A stretch of DNA of 64,000 nt from PGYR01 sp046290495 (GCA_046290495.1 JBKAGT010000006.1:310001-374000), one strand, 5' to 3'. Positions 54,095 to 63,862 are shown, counted from the first letter of the stretch. Numbers and translations are program-made. Notes: generated by a model not told the origin, from the sequence alone.

Positions 54095-54949
54095 ATGAGT
54101 TCGAAAAAACCTTACGCTTTGATATTAGGTGTATCAAGTGGATTTGGGAAAGCCACGGCTAGAAAACTAGCTGAAAATGGTTACAATATTTATGGCGTTC
54201 ACATGGATTTAGGTAAAAATCGCCAAAAAGCCGAAGATTTCAGAGATGAACTACTTGAACTAGGTGTAGATGTACACTTCTTCAACAAAAATGCTGCTGA
54301 TGATAAAAACAGACAAGGTGTTGTTGATGCTATAGTAGAAAATTCTAAGAAAGTAGAAGGCCATCAGTTAGATGTATTAATACATTCTCTGGCATTCGGT
54401 ACTTTAAAATATCTAGTTACAGACCACGAGGACTCTCAGATTACTAAAAAGCAATTGGAAATGACAATGGATGTTATGGCTAATAGCTTAGTGTATTGGA
54501 CACAAGATGTTTTCAAAGCAGGTCTATTTTCTAACAATGCAAGAATATTATCTTTCACAAGTGTTGGTTCTAGTAAAGCTATGTTAAACTATGGGGCTGT
54601 GTCAGCTGCAAAAGCTGCAATAGAATCATATACTAGACAACTAGCTATTGAACTTGCACCGCATGGTATTTCCGCGAATTGTATTTTTGCTGGTGTTACA
54701 AATACTCCGGCAGCTAGCAAAATACCTGGATTCCCAAGCATGATTAAGCTTGCTGAGATTCAAAATCCATTTAGAAGAGTAACTACAACTGATGATGTTG
54801 CGGCACTTGTATTGGCAATTTGCAATCCGGATCTACTTTTTATGACAGGAGAAATAATCCGAATAGATGGTGGCGACGCGGTATTCGAATACTTTGACTG
54901 GATGGAAGAAGAAGAAGGTAGACCAAAACCACCTCATGGTCAACTCTAA
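54095..54949 (+). CDS. SDR enoyl-ACP reductase-like protein (FabI/FabL type)
   Basis: 284 residues. The cofactor motif is GVSSGFGKA near 12-20, and the catalytic pair is Tyr166 and Lys173, spaced Tyr-X6-Lys as in enoyl-ACP reductases (ordinary SDRs use X3). The C-terminal MTGEIIRIDGGDAVF is the SDR dimer region. It would perform the last step of fatty-acid elongation, reducing trans-2-enoyl-ACP with NADPH or NADH. FabL-like proteins share this length and spacing. It stands alone, ending in a strong terminator. Confidence 0.75.
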   Translation: MSSKKPYALILGVSSGFGKATARKLAENGYNIYGVHMDLGKNRQKAEDFRDELLELGVDVHFFNKNAADDKNRQGVVDAIVENSKKVEGHQLDVLIHSLAFGTLKYLVTDHEDSQITKKQLEMTMDVMANSLVYWTQDVFKAGLFSNNARILSFTSVGSSKAMLNYGAVSAAKAAIESYTRQLAIELAPHGISANCIFAGVTNTPAASKIPGFPSMIKLAEIQNPFRRVTTTDDVAALVLAICNPDLLFMTGEIIRIDGGDAVFEYFDWMEEEEGRPKPPHGQL

Positions 54950-54970
54950 ATAGAAAATAAACAAAACTTA

Positions 54971-55002
54971 AAGCCGAGTAGTTCTACTCGGCTTTTTTTT
55001 TA
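54971..55002 (+). terminator. intrinsic terminator after the enoyl reductase gene
   Basis: 10-bp perfect stem AAGCCGAGTA (54971-54980) / TACTCGGCTT (54985-54994), 4-nt loop, then a long T-run. Confidence 0.85.
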
Positions 55003-55124
55003 CCCACTTTGTACCACATCAATCCAATCCCCTTTAATATCCGAACAAAACTAGTAATTCTAGCAACGCCATATACTAATCTTACACTCGCTAAAAAAGT
55101 ATCTAATAATAATGCCATAGACAT
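54984..55124 (-). CDS. possible small membrane peptide (46 aa)
   Basis: ATG at 55124 opens a frame of 46 residues with a hydrophobic amphipathic middle (VRLVYGVARITSFVRILKG) and a basic end; the stop lies in the loop of the neighbouring terminator. No ribosome site is seen and no family is known. It lies in the 335-bp gap between the enoyl reductase and mraZ, so it may be only a chance frame. Confidence 0.2.
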   Translation of the reverse strand: MSMALLLDTFLASVRLVYGVARITSFVRILKGIGLMWYKVGKKKAE

Positions 55125-55220
55125 TAAAATGCTTGAATATCAGTATTGTTAGGAATTATAACTAAGAATATTAAAATAATGTTTTGTAGTTATATATATT
55201 TTTCATTAATTGCGAGTACC

Positions 55221-55246
55221 AAAGTGGGTGAAAGTGGTAGAAAGTG
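55221..55246 (+). promoter_or_regulatory. MraZ operator (three AAAGTG boxes)
   Basis: AAAGTG occurs at 55221, 55231 and 55241, exactly 10 nt apart, 39 nt before the mraZ start. A fourth copy, AAAGTGT (55282-55288), overlaps the GTG start codon. Tandem GTG-type repeats with helical-turn spacing are the known MraZ autorepression site. Confidence 0.8.
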
Positions 55247-55284
55247 TGTTAATTTGCCTGCATTTGTAAAATCAAGGTGTTAAA

Positions 55285-55737
55285 GTGTCATTTTTTCAAG
55301 GTCAAGAAACATATTCTTTGGACTCGAAGGGTCGAGTGAATATCCCTGCAAAAATGCGAAAAATGCTTTCACCTGAGTCAAATGACACTTTCGTAGTGAC
55401 TAGAGGAACAGACAATTGTATTGTAGCTTATCCTATGGATGAGTGGAAGAAATACCAATCTCAACTACAATCACTTAACCAATATGATGAGAAAAACAGA
55501 TACTTTCTAAGGGTTCTACTAATGTGGAGTGACGAAGTAAGCTTAGATTCTCAGAATAGAATATCTCTTCCGAAAAGACTTATTGAGTTTGCTGGGGTAG
55601 AGAAAAAAGTCTTAATAATGGGAATGGTGGACAAGATTGAATTTTGGAATCCAGACACATTCGAAGAAAGCATAAATAACTTTGGTGAAAGCTACGAAGA
55701 TGTAGCAAAGTTTGTAATGACAAAGAAAGAAGAATGA
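55285..55737 (+). CDS. mraZ: division/cell wall cluster transcriptional repressor MraZ
   Basis: 150 residues from a GTG start. Two SpoVT-AbrB-like halves are visible, one opening FFQGQETYSLDSKGRVNIPAKM and the other EVSLDSQNRISLPKRLIEFAG. The DSKGR and DSQNR motifs are the DNA-contacting loops. MraZ represses its own operon (normally the dcw cluster) by binding GTG repeats, which are present just upstream. It lies 10 nt before rsmH. The rest of dcw is absent after rsmH, so its target set here is small or elsewhere. Confidence 0.94.
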   Translation: MSFFQGQETYSLDSKGRVNIPAKMRKMLSPESNDTFVVTRGTDNCIVAYPMDEWKKYQSQLQSLNQYDEKNRYFLRVLLMWSDEVSLDSQNRISLPKRLIEFAGVEKKVLIMGMVDKIEFWNPDTFEESINNFGESYEDVAKFVMTKKEE

Positions 55738-55747
55738 GGCTATAGCT

Positions 55748-56692
55748 ATGGGGAATGAATATGATTATCATGACCCAGTACTACTGAATGAGTGTGTTGA
55801 CTATCTGGTCACTAACAAAACGGGTATGTACGTTGATGGCACTCTGGGAGGTGGAGGCCACACAGCAGCTATCTTAGAAAAATTAGACAGTGGGGGACTT
55901 TTGATATCCTTTGATAAAGACCCAGACGCAATAGCACACTGTCAAGAAAGATTTTCTACACAGCTAGAAAATGGTATGTTAATACTACGGAACGAAGGTT
56001 TCGATAAGGCATACAGCGTAAAGGAGAGAGAAGGGACAATAAGTGGTCTTTTGCTAGACTTAGGTGTTTCTTCCAAACAGTTAGACGGTAGCAGTCGGGG
56101 GATAAGCTATCGTTTTGATTCCGAACTTGACATGAGGTTTGGGACTGAAGGAAGAACTGCAAAGGACTTGTTGCATGTAGCAACAGAGGAAGAACTAATC
56201 AGAATTCTGAAAGATTTTGGTGAAGAGCCCTTTTCTAGAAAGATAGCACGACGAATTGTCGAGGTCCGTCGTGCTACTTCCCTTTCTACTACTAATGACT
56301 TAAGAAAAATAGTAGAAGAATCAGTACCTACACACTTGCAATTCAAATCACTATCTAGAGTTTTTCAAGCAATCAGAATAGAAGTCAACTCTGAGCTAAA
56401 AGTACTTAGTGATACTCTCAATAATATAATACCAAAACTAGAAAAAGGTGGAAGAGTAGTTATACTCTCCTATCACTCATTAGAAGACAGAATAGTAAAA
56501 GACATATTCAAAAAGTTTGCAGCAAAAAGAAGAGACGCTATTACTGATGAAGAAAAAGTATACGGCAATTATGTTGCTATAGACCCAGTAGTAAAACTGC
56601 TTACAAAATCACCAGAAGTGCCTTCGGATGAGGAAATTAAAAGAAATAAACGAGCTAGAAGTGCAAAGTTAAGGGTGATAGAAAAATTATAG
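55748..56692 (+). CDS. rsmH: 16S rRNA (cytosine-1402-N4)-methyltransferase
   Basis: 314 residues. The start YHDPVLLNECVDYL and the SAM-binding YVDGTLGGGGHTAAILEK are diagnostic, as are LLLDLGVSSKQLDG, the RVFQAIRIEVNSEL block and LSYHSLEDRIVKDIFK near the end. It methylates N4 of C1402 in 16S rRNA, fine-tuning the ribosomal P site. It forms an operon with mraZ. Its stop is separated by a single base from the stop of the convergent TamB gene, leaving no room for a separate terminator. Confidence 0.97.
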   Translation: MGNEYDYHDPVLLNECVDYLVTNKTGMYVDGTLGGGGHTAAILEKLDSGGLLISFDKDPDAIAHCQERFSTQLENGMLILRNEGFDKAYSVKEREGTISGLLLDLGVSSKQLDGSSRGISYRFDSELDMRFGTEGRTAKDLLHVATEEELIRILKDFGEEPFSRKIARRIVEVRRATSLSTTNDLRKIVEESVPTHLQFKSLSRVFQAIRIEVNSELKVLSDTLNNIIPKLEKGGRVVILSYHSLEDRIVKDIFKKFAAKRRDAITDEEKVYGNYVAIDPVVKLLTKSPEVPSDEEIKRNKRARSAKLRVIEKL

Positions 56693-56693
56693 A

Positions 56694-59600
56694 TTACCAG
56701 CTGCCACCTAATTTCAATTTACCTTCCCAATGAATCTGATTTTCATCTGTTCTTATTGTTTCAGGTGAGTTAACATAAGTAAAGTTTAGTAGTATATTCA
56801 ACCACTCTTCTTCAGTCAGATTAATGAAATCATCAAGAGGAATTTCAATTTCTAGTCTTGAACCACTAATGTCATTCACATTTCCACCGAAAGACCATCT
56901 AGCTCCACCGACAATATCTCCACCTATTTTTACTCTTGCATCCTCAAAGTTCTCATCGAAATCTATCTGAGCACTCAATCCTAGCTTACCCAATTCTTGT
57001 GCTATTTGTCTAGTTACTAAGTCTGAGGCAATGGTGGTTTGTAAATTTATATCCTGACCTCCATTTGCATTCTGACTATCGTCAGGTAAACTTCCAGTAA
57101 GAAGTAAACTAATAATATTTCTCAATTTCTTTTCATTATCCCCAATGCCAGAATTACCAGCTATGTCATATTCGAATCTAAGTATAGGGTTTTCTTTAGT
57201 TCCAGTTACAAATATTTCTACGTTAAATTGCTTATATTCTCTTGTTGTTCCTTGGTATTCTGCTTTCAAATCCAATTGAGGATTTGATATATTACCAGTA
57301 GGGAAGTTTATGTCACCACTTATATCAAATGTTTTAAAGAAAGATAGCTTACTACCTTCTTTAAGAATTATTCTGCCATATAGTTTTGCTTCTTTATTAT
57401 TTCTATTCTTTACATATCTAATATTTTTAACATTTATAGGAGTACCAATGATTACACTTGTTCTAAGGAATTGATTTATCTGCATATCTACTAGTGTTCT
57501 ACCTCTGAACTCGATATCTAAATCTATATTGAGAAGTTCCATTAAACTTTCTTGTACTTCTTGTGCTTTGGCTACTTTCTTTACTTTTACGCTGTCATCA
57601 CGGCCATAACTAGCAGTAATCAAATCACCTTGCCTTCTGTAAATAAATTTTGATTTTACAAGTTGTATTTCTTCTTCTTCAGGCATTTTAAGGTCTGCAG
57701 ATTCCAGAGAAACATATCCCTCTAAGTTTGGCTTTTCAAATGTACCCCAAAATCTGAGAGAATCATCTTCAGTAGATATTATTAGCTTTCCATAGAGGTC
57801 TTTTTTTACTTTCTGAGTTTCATTTCTCATCACCAAGAATCGGTCAGTCTTCATCCCTATATCAAGTTTATTGATATTAAGATTTTCGAGCTCAATTTTC
57901 CCTGTCACTTCAGCTCTACCATTACTCAAATCATCTTGTTGATTATACAAAACAACATCTTCTAGAAATACATTATTCTCTTTTAGTATCAGCCCACCTT
58001 TAGCTTTGTAACTCACATTTGTAGCATCTACCAAGAACGAGGAATTATTGAAACGAAGAATTCCATCTAAAGTAACTCCATCTGGCATAGTTCCGCCAAT
58101 CATTAACTTCCCTTTGCCAATTCCTTTCAGGTAGCTGATAGAAGGAACAAAAGGACTGACTATAGACAATGGGAGTGAGTCTATGTCGAATTCCATATCA
58201 ACGTTCTTATCATTTCTAAACCTATCATCTACATCTACGAATGATAAATCTAAAGGTAGAGAGTTAATGTCCCCTTTGATTAATTCTGGAAACTCTTCTT
58301 CATCGCTAAAGTGGTCAATTATTAAACTACCATTCAGATTTTTATCTCTATATTTTAATTCAGATTCAATGTCTCCTACCATTTGTTCATTTACTTTTAT
58401 ATCGTTCGAAGTAACATAGAAATCCATTTTTGGATTAGAAACAGTACCATTGACTAATATTTGCAATGAGTCAATCTTCCCATCAATCTGTTCGAACTGT
58501 GCTCTGTTTTTTCTTGGTAAAAATGGTTTTATGCCCTTTATATCAAGTTGACTAATTGTCAAACTAAAATCAGAAAAGGTCTCATTGTCTGCGTTATAAT
58601 CACCACTTATTACTATTCTTTCATCAGAGTTAGGATTTTCTAACTCCATAGAGTTTATGGTAAATCCACCATCTACAAATTTTGCATCAATTTCTTGGCT
58701 TAATTGAAGCGTATATTCGTCTTTGTATGATAAATCAAGTCTAGAAAAACCTAGTTTTATACCACCAGGAATAATATTAGTATTTCCGTCAAAAGCAATG
58801 TCCAATTGATTATTTATATCCGATGCACCAGTGAAATCAAACTGTTCACCATCGAAACCCAAAGAGATCTGAGGATAGTTAAATGAGTTGTCATTTATTG
58901 AAATTTTATTTTCAGCCTTGGCTTTCAAATCAAAATCAGAGAACACAGACATAGAATCTTGAATCTTCATATACAATCCTCCGTCTGCTTCAATCTTGTC
59001 CGATGAAACTGTCTGCTCACCCTTGTTGTAATAGAAATCATCTACTAAGAGTTTGTTGATGTATAGCGAGCTTTCCTCTTTGTTAGCAAAAAGATGGAAG
59101 TTCAGCTCAGTGTTCATCCTTAGATTGACACTATCTAGAAACGCAGTTATAAATGAAAAATCTGAAACTTCAACTTTAAGAGTAGCATCAATTGGGTTGT
59201 ATTCACCAATCTTCTCTACTTCCATTAGCTCTAACTCCTTAACAACATCCTGGTCTTCTGGGATGAGTTTGTTTACTTCATTAGCAATGAAGTTATACAT
59301 ATAGTAGCCTTGTTTTTGCAATGCATCTATTGTATTTTCAAAATTATAATCTCCCTCTAATGTTATAGTCCCGAAATCAGAGTCAAACTTTATTTTTCTA
59401 TTTTCTTTCGATTGTTTTTCAACTACTAAATCAAAGTTGAAAGGGAAAAATGACCTATCTTCGAACATTATAGTTTCAATTTCAGTATCAAAATTACCAA
59501 CTATGTTGTCTATTTCTAAGCCAGAACCATTAAGTTTAGAGTGTCCTGTCATATAGGTTGGCATTTGGTCAGAAGCTAACATCTCTTTTAAATTCAAGGC

Positions 59601-61253
59601 ATTGTAGTATAAATCTAAATTATATTTAGATTTAGCTTTATTTTTCATTATGGTTAGCTTTCCACTACCAGCTATGTATTTTCTAATTACTTCATTGGGT
59701 AAATAGCTAAATGTAGTGCTTCCAAATTCGGCATATATAGTGTCTAACGAGAATCTTTCAAATTTTTCAGTATTGAATTTTATATCCAATCTTGTCATAT
59801 CAAATTTATCAACAATATTATTACCTCCACTGTAATCAATTTTGATTACTGGGTTACCACTTGATATATTAAGCATGCTTACATCTATTTGACCATTTAA
59901 ACTTGTTGCAATAGAGGTTGGATAAAGCTTTTTGATATCTACTTTGTTGATATCGCCTTGGTATTCTAACTGCAAGTTGTTCCTAGAATCTACTGATAAG
60001 TTACCGTCTAAACTACCCACTCCAGTACTAGCATTTATATCAAATTTCAAGTTTTTAGGATTCCCTTTCATGGTTAGGTAATGAAAATCTGCGTATTTGA
60101 AATTTGGTAAATTATCTCCAGAAAGATTTAAGAATTTTTTCACATCATTATAAGTCAAGTAAGAATCTTTAGACTTTAAATTAAAGTACATTTTCTCGCT
60201 GTTTGTAACATCTTTAATATTTCCAGTCAAATTAAGATTTGAATTCTCTAAATTCATATCAAATTCATCAATCTCCAAATTATCCATTGTGCCAGATGCA
60301 TCTAACTTGACATCATATTTTCCTTCAAACTTTGCTGGTACATTGAGTATGCTAAACAATTCAGCCACATCTAATTTCTTAGCATCAGCTTTTACGTCTA
60401 TACTAGCAGTTTCGAAAGCTCCATCTTCTAAACCTCCAAAAATATCTATACCTTCTATTTCTGCATCTAAATCTAATTCAGTATCGCCATTTTGATATTC
60501 TAAGTTTTCAACTTTCACATAATTGCTATCTATTATAAACCCTAAATTTGTAGGACTTAATTTTTTATCCATTATCTTTTCGTAAAAACTAAGATTGTTT
60601 AAGTCTGCAACTAGTTTTTTCTTTGCTGGTCTGATAAAGAGTTCACCGCTAAAATTTAGGTCTTTTAAGTGCATATTGCTTGTGTTAAACCCTTTGCCTT
60701 CACTTTCAGGAGCATAAGGGTCATACATTCTAAATTCACCATCATTCATCTCAAGATGACTGAATAATATTTGTGTATCAGCTGGGGGAGTGGTATCATT
60801 CGGATTCTTCTTAGGTATTTTACTCACATTCCAGATGCCTGCTGAGTCTCTTAGCATGTTAAAAACTGGTTTTTCTAATGAAAGACTCGTCAAAAATATT
60901 TTTCCGTTTAGCAAATCACTTAAGTTGAAAAATGCTGTAGCACTGGGAATAGATGCTATAGTATCAGAGTCCATAGTCATAGAAACATCGTATAGCTCAA
61001 TAGATTTTAAGCTATATAGGCGGAAATCATCTACATCTACTTTAGCGTTCAATGATTTGTTTATTTCACCTTCTGCGAAATCTAGAATAGATGAACGGAC
61101 AGATTTGAATTGTAGAGAAACAAAAGCACCACCAATAATAAATACTATAAGAAGCAATAAAAAGACTATAAGCCTTTTTGTCCATTTTTTGAATGCTGAG
61201 CTTCCTGTATTTTCAGATTGGTTCTTTTTGCTATTTTTTCCTTTTTTGCTCAA
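56694..61253 (-). CDS. translocation and assembly module TamB-like protein
   Basis: 1,519 residues. A short basic cytoplasmic start is followed by one membrane helix at about 27-48 (LIVFLLLLIVFIIGGAFVSL). A very long beta-strand-rich region of repeated LEID/DLDAE units forms the beta-taco/lipid-transfer groove. The C-terminal TamB/DUF490 domain has ISLLLTGSLPDD, GKLGLSAQIDFDENFED and RLEIEIPLDDF. TamB/AsmA-like proteins bridge the periplasm and move phospholipids or assist outer-membrane protein assembly. No TamA/BamA partner is in the window. The gene is transcribed alone. Confidence 0.87.
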   Translation of the reverse strand: MSKKGKNSKKNQSENTGSSAFKKWTKRLIVFLLLLIVFIIGGAFVSLQFKSVRSSILDFAEGEINKSLNAKVDVDDFRLYSLKSIELYDVSMTMDSDTIASIPSATAFFNLSDLLNGKIFLTSLSLEKPVFNMLRDSAGIWNVSKIPKKNPNDTTPPADTQILFSHLEMNDGEFRMYDPYAPESEGKGFNTSNMHLKDLNFSGELFIRPAKKKLVADLNNLSFYEKIMDKKLSPTNLGFIIDSNYVKVENLEYQNGDTELDLDAEIEGIDIFGGLEDGAFETASIDVKADAKKLDVAELFSILNVPAKFEGKYDVKLDASGTMDNLEIDEFDMNLENSNLNLTGNIKDVTNSEKMYFNLKSKDSYLTYNDVKKFLNLSGDNLPNFKYADFHYLTMKGNPKNLKFDINASTGVGSLDGNLSVDSRNNLQLEYQGDINKVDIKKLYPTSIATSLNGQIDVSMLNISSGNPVIKIDYSGGNNIVDKFDMTRLDIKFNTEKFERFSLDTIYAEFGSTTFSYLPNEVIRKYIAGSGKLTIMKNKAKSKYNLDLYYNALNLKEMLASDQMPTYMTGHSKLNGSGLEIDNIVGNFDTEIETIMFEDRSFFPFNFDLVVEKQSKENRKIKFDSDFGTITLEGDYNFENTIDALQKQGYYMYNFIANEVNKLIPEDQDVVKELELMEVEKIGEYNPIDATLKVEVSDFSFITAFLDSVNLRMNTELNFHLFANKEESSLYINKLLVDDFYYNKGEQTVSSDKIEADGGLYMKIQDSMSVFSDFDLKAKAENKISINDNSFNYPQISLGFDGEQFDFTGASDINNQLDIAFDGNTNIIPGGIKLGFSRLDLSYKDEYTLQLSQEIDAKFVDGGFTINSMELENPNSDERIVISGDYNADNETFSDFSLTISQLDIKGIKPFLPRKNRAQFEQIDGKIDSLQILVNGTVSNPKMDFYVTSNDIKVNEQMVGDIESELKYRDKNLNGSLIIDHFSDEEEFPELIKGDINSLPLDLSFVDVDDRFRNDKNVDMEFDIDSLPLSIVSPFVPSISYLKGIGKGKLMIGGTMPDGVTLDGILRFNNSSFLVDATNVSYKAKGGLILKENNVFLEDVVLYNQQDDLSNGRAEVTGKIELENLNINKLDIGMKTDRFLVMRNETQKVKKDLYGKLIISTEDDSLRFWGTFEKPNLEGYVSLESADLKMPEEEEIQLVKSKFIYRRQGDLITASYGRDDSVKVKKVAKAQEVQESLMELLNIDLDIEFRGRTLVDMQINQFLRTSVIIGTPINVKNIRYVKNRNNKEAKLYGRIILKEGSKLSFFKTFDISGDINFPTGNISNPQLDLKAEYQGTTREYKQFNVEIFVTGTKENPILRFEYDIAGNSGIGDNEKKLRNIISLLLTGSLPDDSQNANGGQDINLQTTIASDLVTRQIAQELGKLGLSAQIDFDENFEDARVKIGGDIVGGARWSFGGNVNDISGSRLEIEIPLDDFINLTEEEWLNILLNFTYVNSPETIRTDENQIHWEGKLKLGGSW

Positions 61254-61395
61254 ATATTTTATTTGTTTAATTCCTTGATAATTGCTTATATTAAGACGAT
61301 TCAGAAATATAAAAGTTTATAAACTTACTTTTATATATGTCTTAATAATAATAGTAAGCAAATAGAGTACCGAAATAGCAGAAAACAAGAAAAAT

Positions 61396-61824
61396 ATTAA
61401 TAGTTTAATCATTATTATTGATGATGATAAATGGCTGCAAAAATTAGCTAGAAATATGCTTGAAAAGTATGGTTTTACAGTCAAAGAAGCACTTTCTCCT
61501 CACGAAGGTCTTGAGCTTGTAATGGGTGAAGACCCAATGCTAGTTTTGTTAGATCTGAATATGCCTAATGTAAGTGGAGAAGCGTTGCTACACTTGATCA
61601 ATAATATGGAAAAAACAAAAGATACAAAGGTAGTTATCCTCTCTGCTCAAATAACTAAAGAAAATATAAAATCTACATATCTGAATGGAGCAGTTGGGTT
61701 TATAGCAAAACCATTTGAAGAAAAGGTGCTAATAGAGAAAATAAATGAGGTTCTAGACAAAGAATCTTTAAGAAAGCTCAAGAAAGATCCAAAAATTAAA
61801 GAAGAATTCTTCCTTAAAATCTAA
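61396..61824 (+). CDS. single-domain response regulator (no ordinary start codon for the full domain)
   Basis: The receiver domain is complete only if read from upstream of the first ATG (61456): in frame, SLIIIIDDDKWLQ supplies strand 1 and the acidic pocket. From an ATT at 61396 it would be 142 residues, with Asp9-11, phospho-acceptor Asp53 (LLDLNMP), Ser83 and Lys105 (AKPF). Between the in-frame stop at 61363-61365 and the DDD there is no ATG, GTG, TTG or CTG. An ATT start, as in infC genes, a sequence error, or a truncated protein from 61456 are the options. No output domain follows, so it is CheY/Spo0F-like. No kinase is adjacent. Confidence 0.75.
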   Translation: MNSLIIIIDDDKWLQKLARNMLEKYGFTVKEALSPHEGLELVMGEDPMLVLLDLNMPNVSGEALLHLINNMEKTKDTKVVILSAQITKENIKSTYLNGAVGFIAKPFEEKVLIEKINEVLDKESLRKLKKDPKIKEEFFLKI

Positions 61825-61912
61825 TTATTTTGGCAATACTATAATACTTTACAGTAAAGTAACTCTTGGTTCTGGTAATATAAATCGACTAAATTGTCTC
61901 ACATCTAACTTA

Positions 61913-63349
61913 TTAGAACTTAAACACCCTAATCATATTTTGGAAGTTTGGTTTGTCTTTAGATAAACCAGCTACATACACAACATAGTCGCCTTCGTTA
62001 ATAAAGTCATACTCTTCGAGTAACTGCTCTCTGAAAGTCACAACGGCATCTTCAGTCTTGACTGGAGAATCAACCAACTTTGGAACAACACCCCAGATAA
62101 ATGACAACCTTCTAGCAACGGCTTCAGTATCAGTAAACGCTACTATCGGGACTCTTGGTCTATAGTTCGCTACGTTTTTTGCTGTATAAGCAGAACTTGT
62201 TAATGTAACTATAGCTGCTGCGTTTATTTGATCAGCAATCATAGTAGCTGCACTACCCAAAGCATCTGAGATATCACCCCCATCATAGCTTGATTTGTAT
62301 TTTTCGCTGCCATAAGGGTACTTTTCTTCTATATTTTCTATTATTCTTGACATATACCCAACAGCTTCGAAAGGGTATTTTCCTACGCTAGATTCAGCAC
62401 TTAACATCAAACAGTCAGAACCATCCATTACAGCATTGGCTACATCACTTGCCTCAGCTCTTGTTGGTCTTGGGTTTTCTATCATTGACTCCAACATCTG
62501 AGTCGCTGTAATCACAGGTTTCCCGTAGTAATTACATCTATTTATTATTTCTTTTTGAATCAGAGGTACTCTTTCAGCAGGCATTTCTAAACCAAGGTCA
62601 CCCCTTGCAACCATTACACCTGTTGTTTCTTGTATTATCTCGTCTATATTTTCGTAGGCTTCTACTCTTTCAATCTTGGCAATGATAGGTACTTCTCTTT
62701 TGAATATTTTCATCGCTGTTTTTAATTCAACAATGTCGATTTTTGAACGAACAAATGATAAAGCAACAGCATCTACACCGTTTTCCAATCCAAATTTCAA
62801 ATCTTCTATGTCTTTTTCACTAAGCGAAGGTGCATTGCTTGTAGCTCCTGGTACTACTATCCCTTTCTTACTTTTTAGTATCCCACCTTTCACAACTCTT
62901 GTCTTAATCTCAGGCCCATTTACATCAAGTACTTTAAGCATGATATAACCATCATCAAGAAGGACTGTATATCCAGGAAGTGCCTCGTGTTTTAGATCTG
63001 TATAATTAGTACTAACTATTTTCGATGTACCTTCTTTCAGGGGTTTAGTTGTAATTATAAACTCGGCATTATCTTTTAGTTCTACACCACCTTCCTTCAC
63101 ATTTCCTATTCTGATCTTAGGCCCTTGTAAATCCATCATAATAGGAATATTCTTTCCTGCTATGTTGGAAGCAGCACGAATATGCTTTATTGTTTTCTGG
63201 TGAATCTCGTGAGTACCATGCGAAAAGTTTATTCTAGCAGCATTCATTCCTGCATAAATAAGTCTAGTTAGGTTCTCAGTGCCGTTTACAGCGGGACCAA
63301 TTGTACATAGTATTTTAGTTTTTCTAGGGAATATGTTGCTATTTTTCAT
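61913..63349 (-). CDS. pyk: pyruvate kinase
   Basis: 478 residues from the ATG at 63349 (MKNSNIFPRKTKILCTIGP); a TTG 33 nt upstream would add 11 residues and is less likely. Conserved regions are MNAARINFSHGTH, IMMDLQGPKIRIG, the catalytic IAKIERVEAYENIDEI and GVMVARGDLGLEMP, and VITATQMLESMI with PTRAEASDVANAVMDG. The C-terminal allosteric domain is intact. It makes pyruvate and ATP from phosphoenolpyruvate in glycolysis. It is transcribed alone and divergent from DUF423 across 120 bp. Confidence 0.97.
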   Translation of the reverse strand: MKNSNIFPRKTKILCTIGPAVNGTENLTRLIYAGMNAARINFSHGTHEIHQKTIKHIRAASNIAGKNIPIMMDLQGPKIRIGNVKEGGVELKDNAEFIITTKPLKEGTSKIVSTNYTDLKHEALPGYTVLLDDGYIMLKVLDVNGPEIKTRVVKGGILKSKKGIVVPGATSNAPSLSEKDIEDLKFGLENGVDAVALSFVRSKIDIVELKTAMKIFKREVPIIAKIERVEAYENIDEIIQETTGVMVARGDLGLEMPAERVPLIQKEIINRCNYYGKPVITATQMLESMIENPRPTRAEASDVANAVMDGSDCLMLSAESSVGKYPFEAVGYMSRIIENIEEKYPYGSEKYKSSYDGGDISDALGSAATMIADQINAAAIVTLTSSAYTAKNVANYRPRVPIVAFTDTEAVARRLSFIWGVVPKLVDSPVKTEDAVVTFREQLLEEYDFINEGDYVVYVAGLSKDKPNFQNMIRVFKF

Positions 63350-63469
63350 CTTATTCTTCGTTTTCAATTTAATTTTAAACAAATTAGCTATTAATTATGT
63401 AAAAAACGTTAATCTTTTGTTAGAGTTCTGTTAAACTATATCTATTAACAATCAAATATTAAACCAAAA

Positions 63470-63862
63470 ATGCAAAACAGAAAAGAATTATCAAAGCGAA
63501 TCATCAAATCTGGTGTGATTATGTCAATGTTAGGAGTAGCAATTGGAGCATTTGGCGCTCATGCTTTTAGTGATTTATTAACCGAGAATAATAGAATTGA
63601 TACATATGATACAGGAGTCCTTTACTTGTTCATTCACTCAATTGCGATTATTCTGATTGGAATAATTAATGAAAGATTCGAATGTAAGAATATAAAAAGT
63701 GTTTATTATCTATTCTTATTTGGCGTAATCTTATTTTCTGGGTCACTTTTCATCCTTTCAATCACTAATATTAGAATGTTTGGAGCAATCACACCCATAG
63801 GCGGAGGTGCGTTTATATTTGGATGGATAAAGCTCTATCTTTCCATCAGAAAATCTGACTAA
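63470..63862 (+). CDS. DUF423 family membrane protein
   Basis: 130 residues with four membrane helices. The family mark MLGVAIGAFGAHAFSDLL is near the N-terminus, followed by YDTGVLYLFIHSIAIILIG and the C-terminal ITPIGGGAFIFGWI. DUF423 (YgdD-like) proteins are small inner-membrane proteins of unknown function. Its stop overlaps by 4 nt the stop of the convergent gene at the right edge. Confidence 0.88.
   Translation: MQNRKELSKRIIKSGVIMSMLGVAIGAFGAHAFSDLLTENNRIDTYDTGVLYLFIHSIAIILIGIINERFECKNIKSVYYLFLFGVILFSGSLFILSITNIRMFGAITPIGGGAFIFGWIKLYLSIRKSD

Noticed and set aside
61376..61408. Second-frame KTRKILIV as the real start of the response regulator
   Set aside because: This frame stops at once and has no start codon, so it cannot be used without a frameshift; kept only as a hint.
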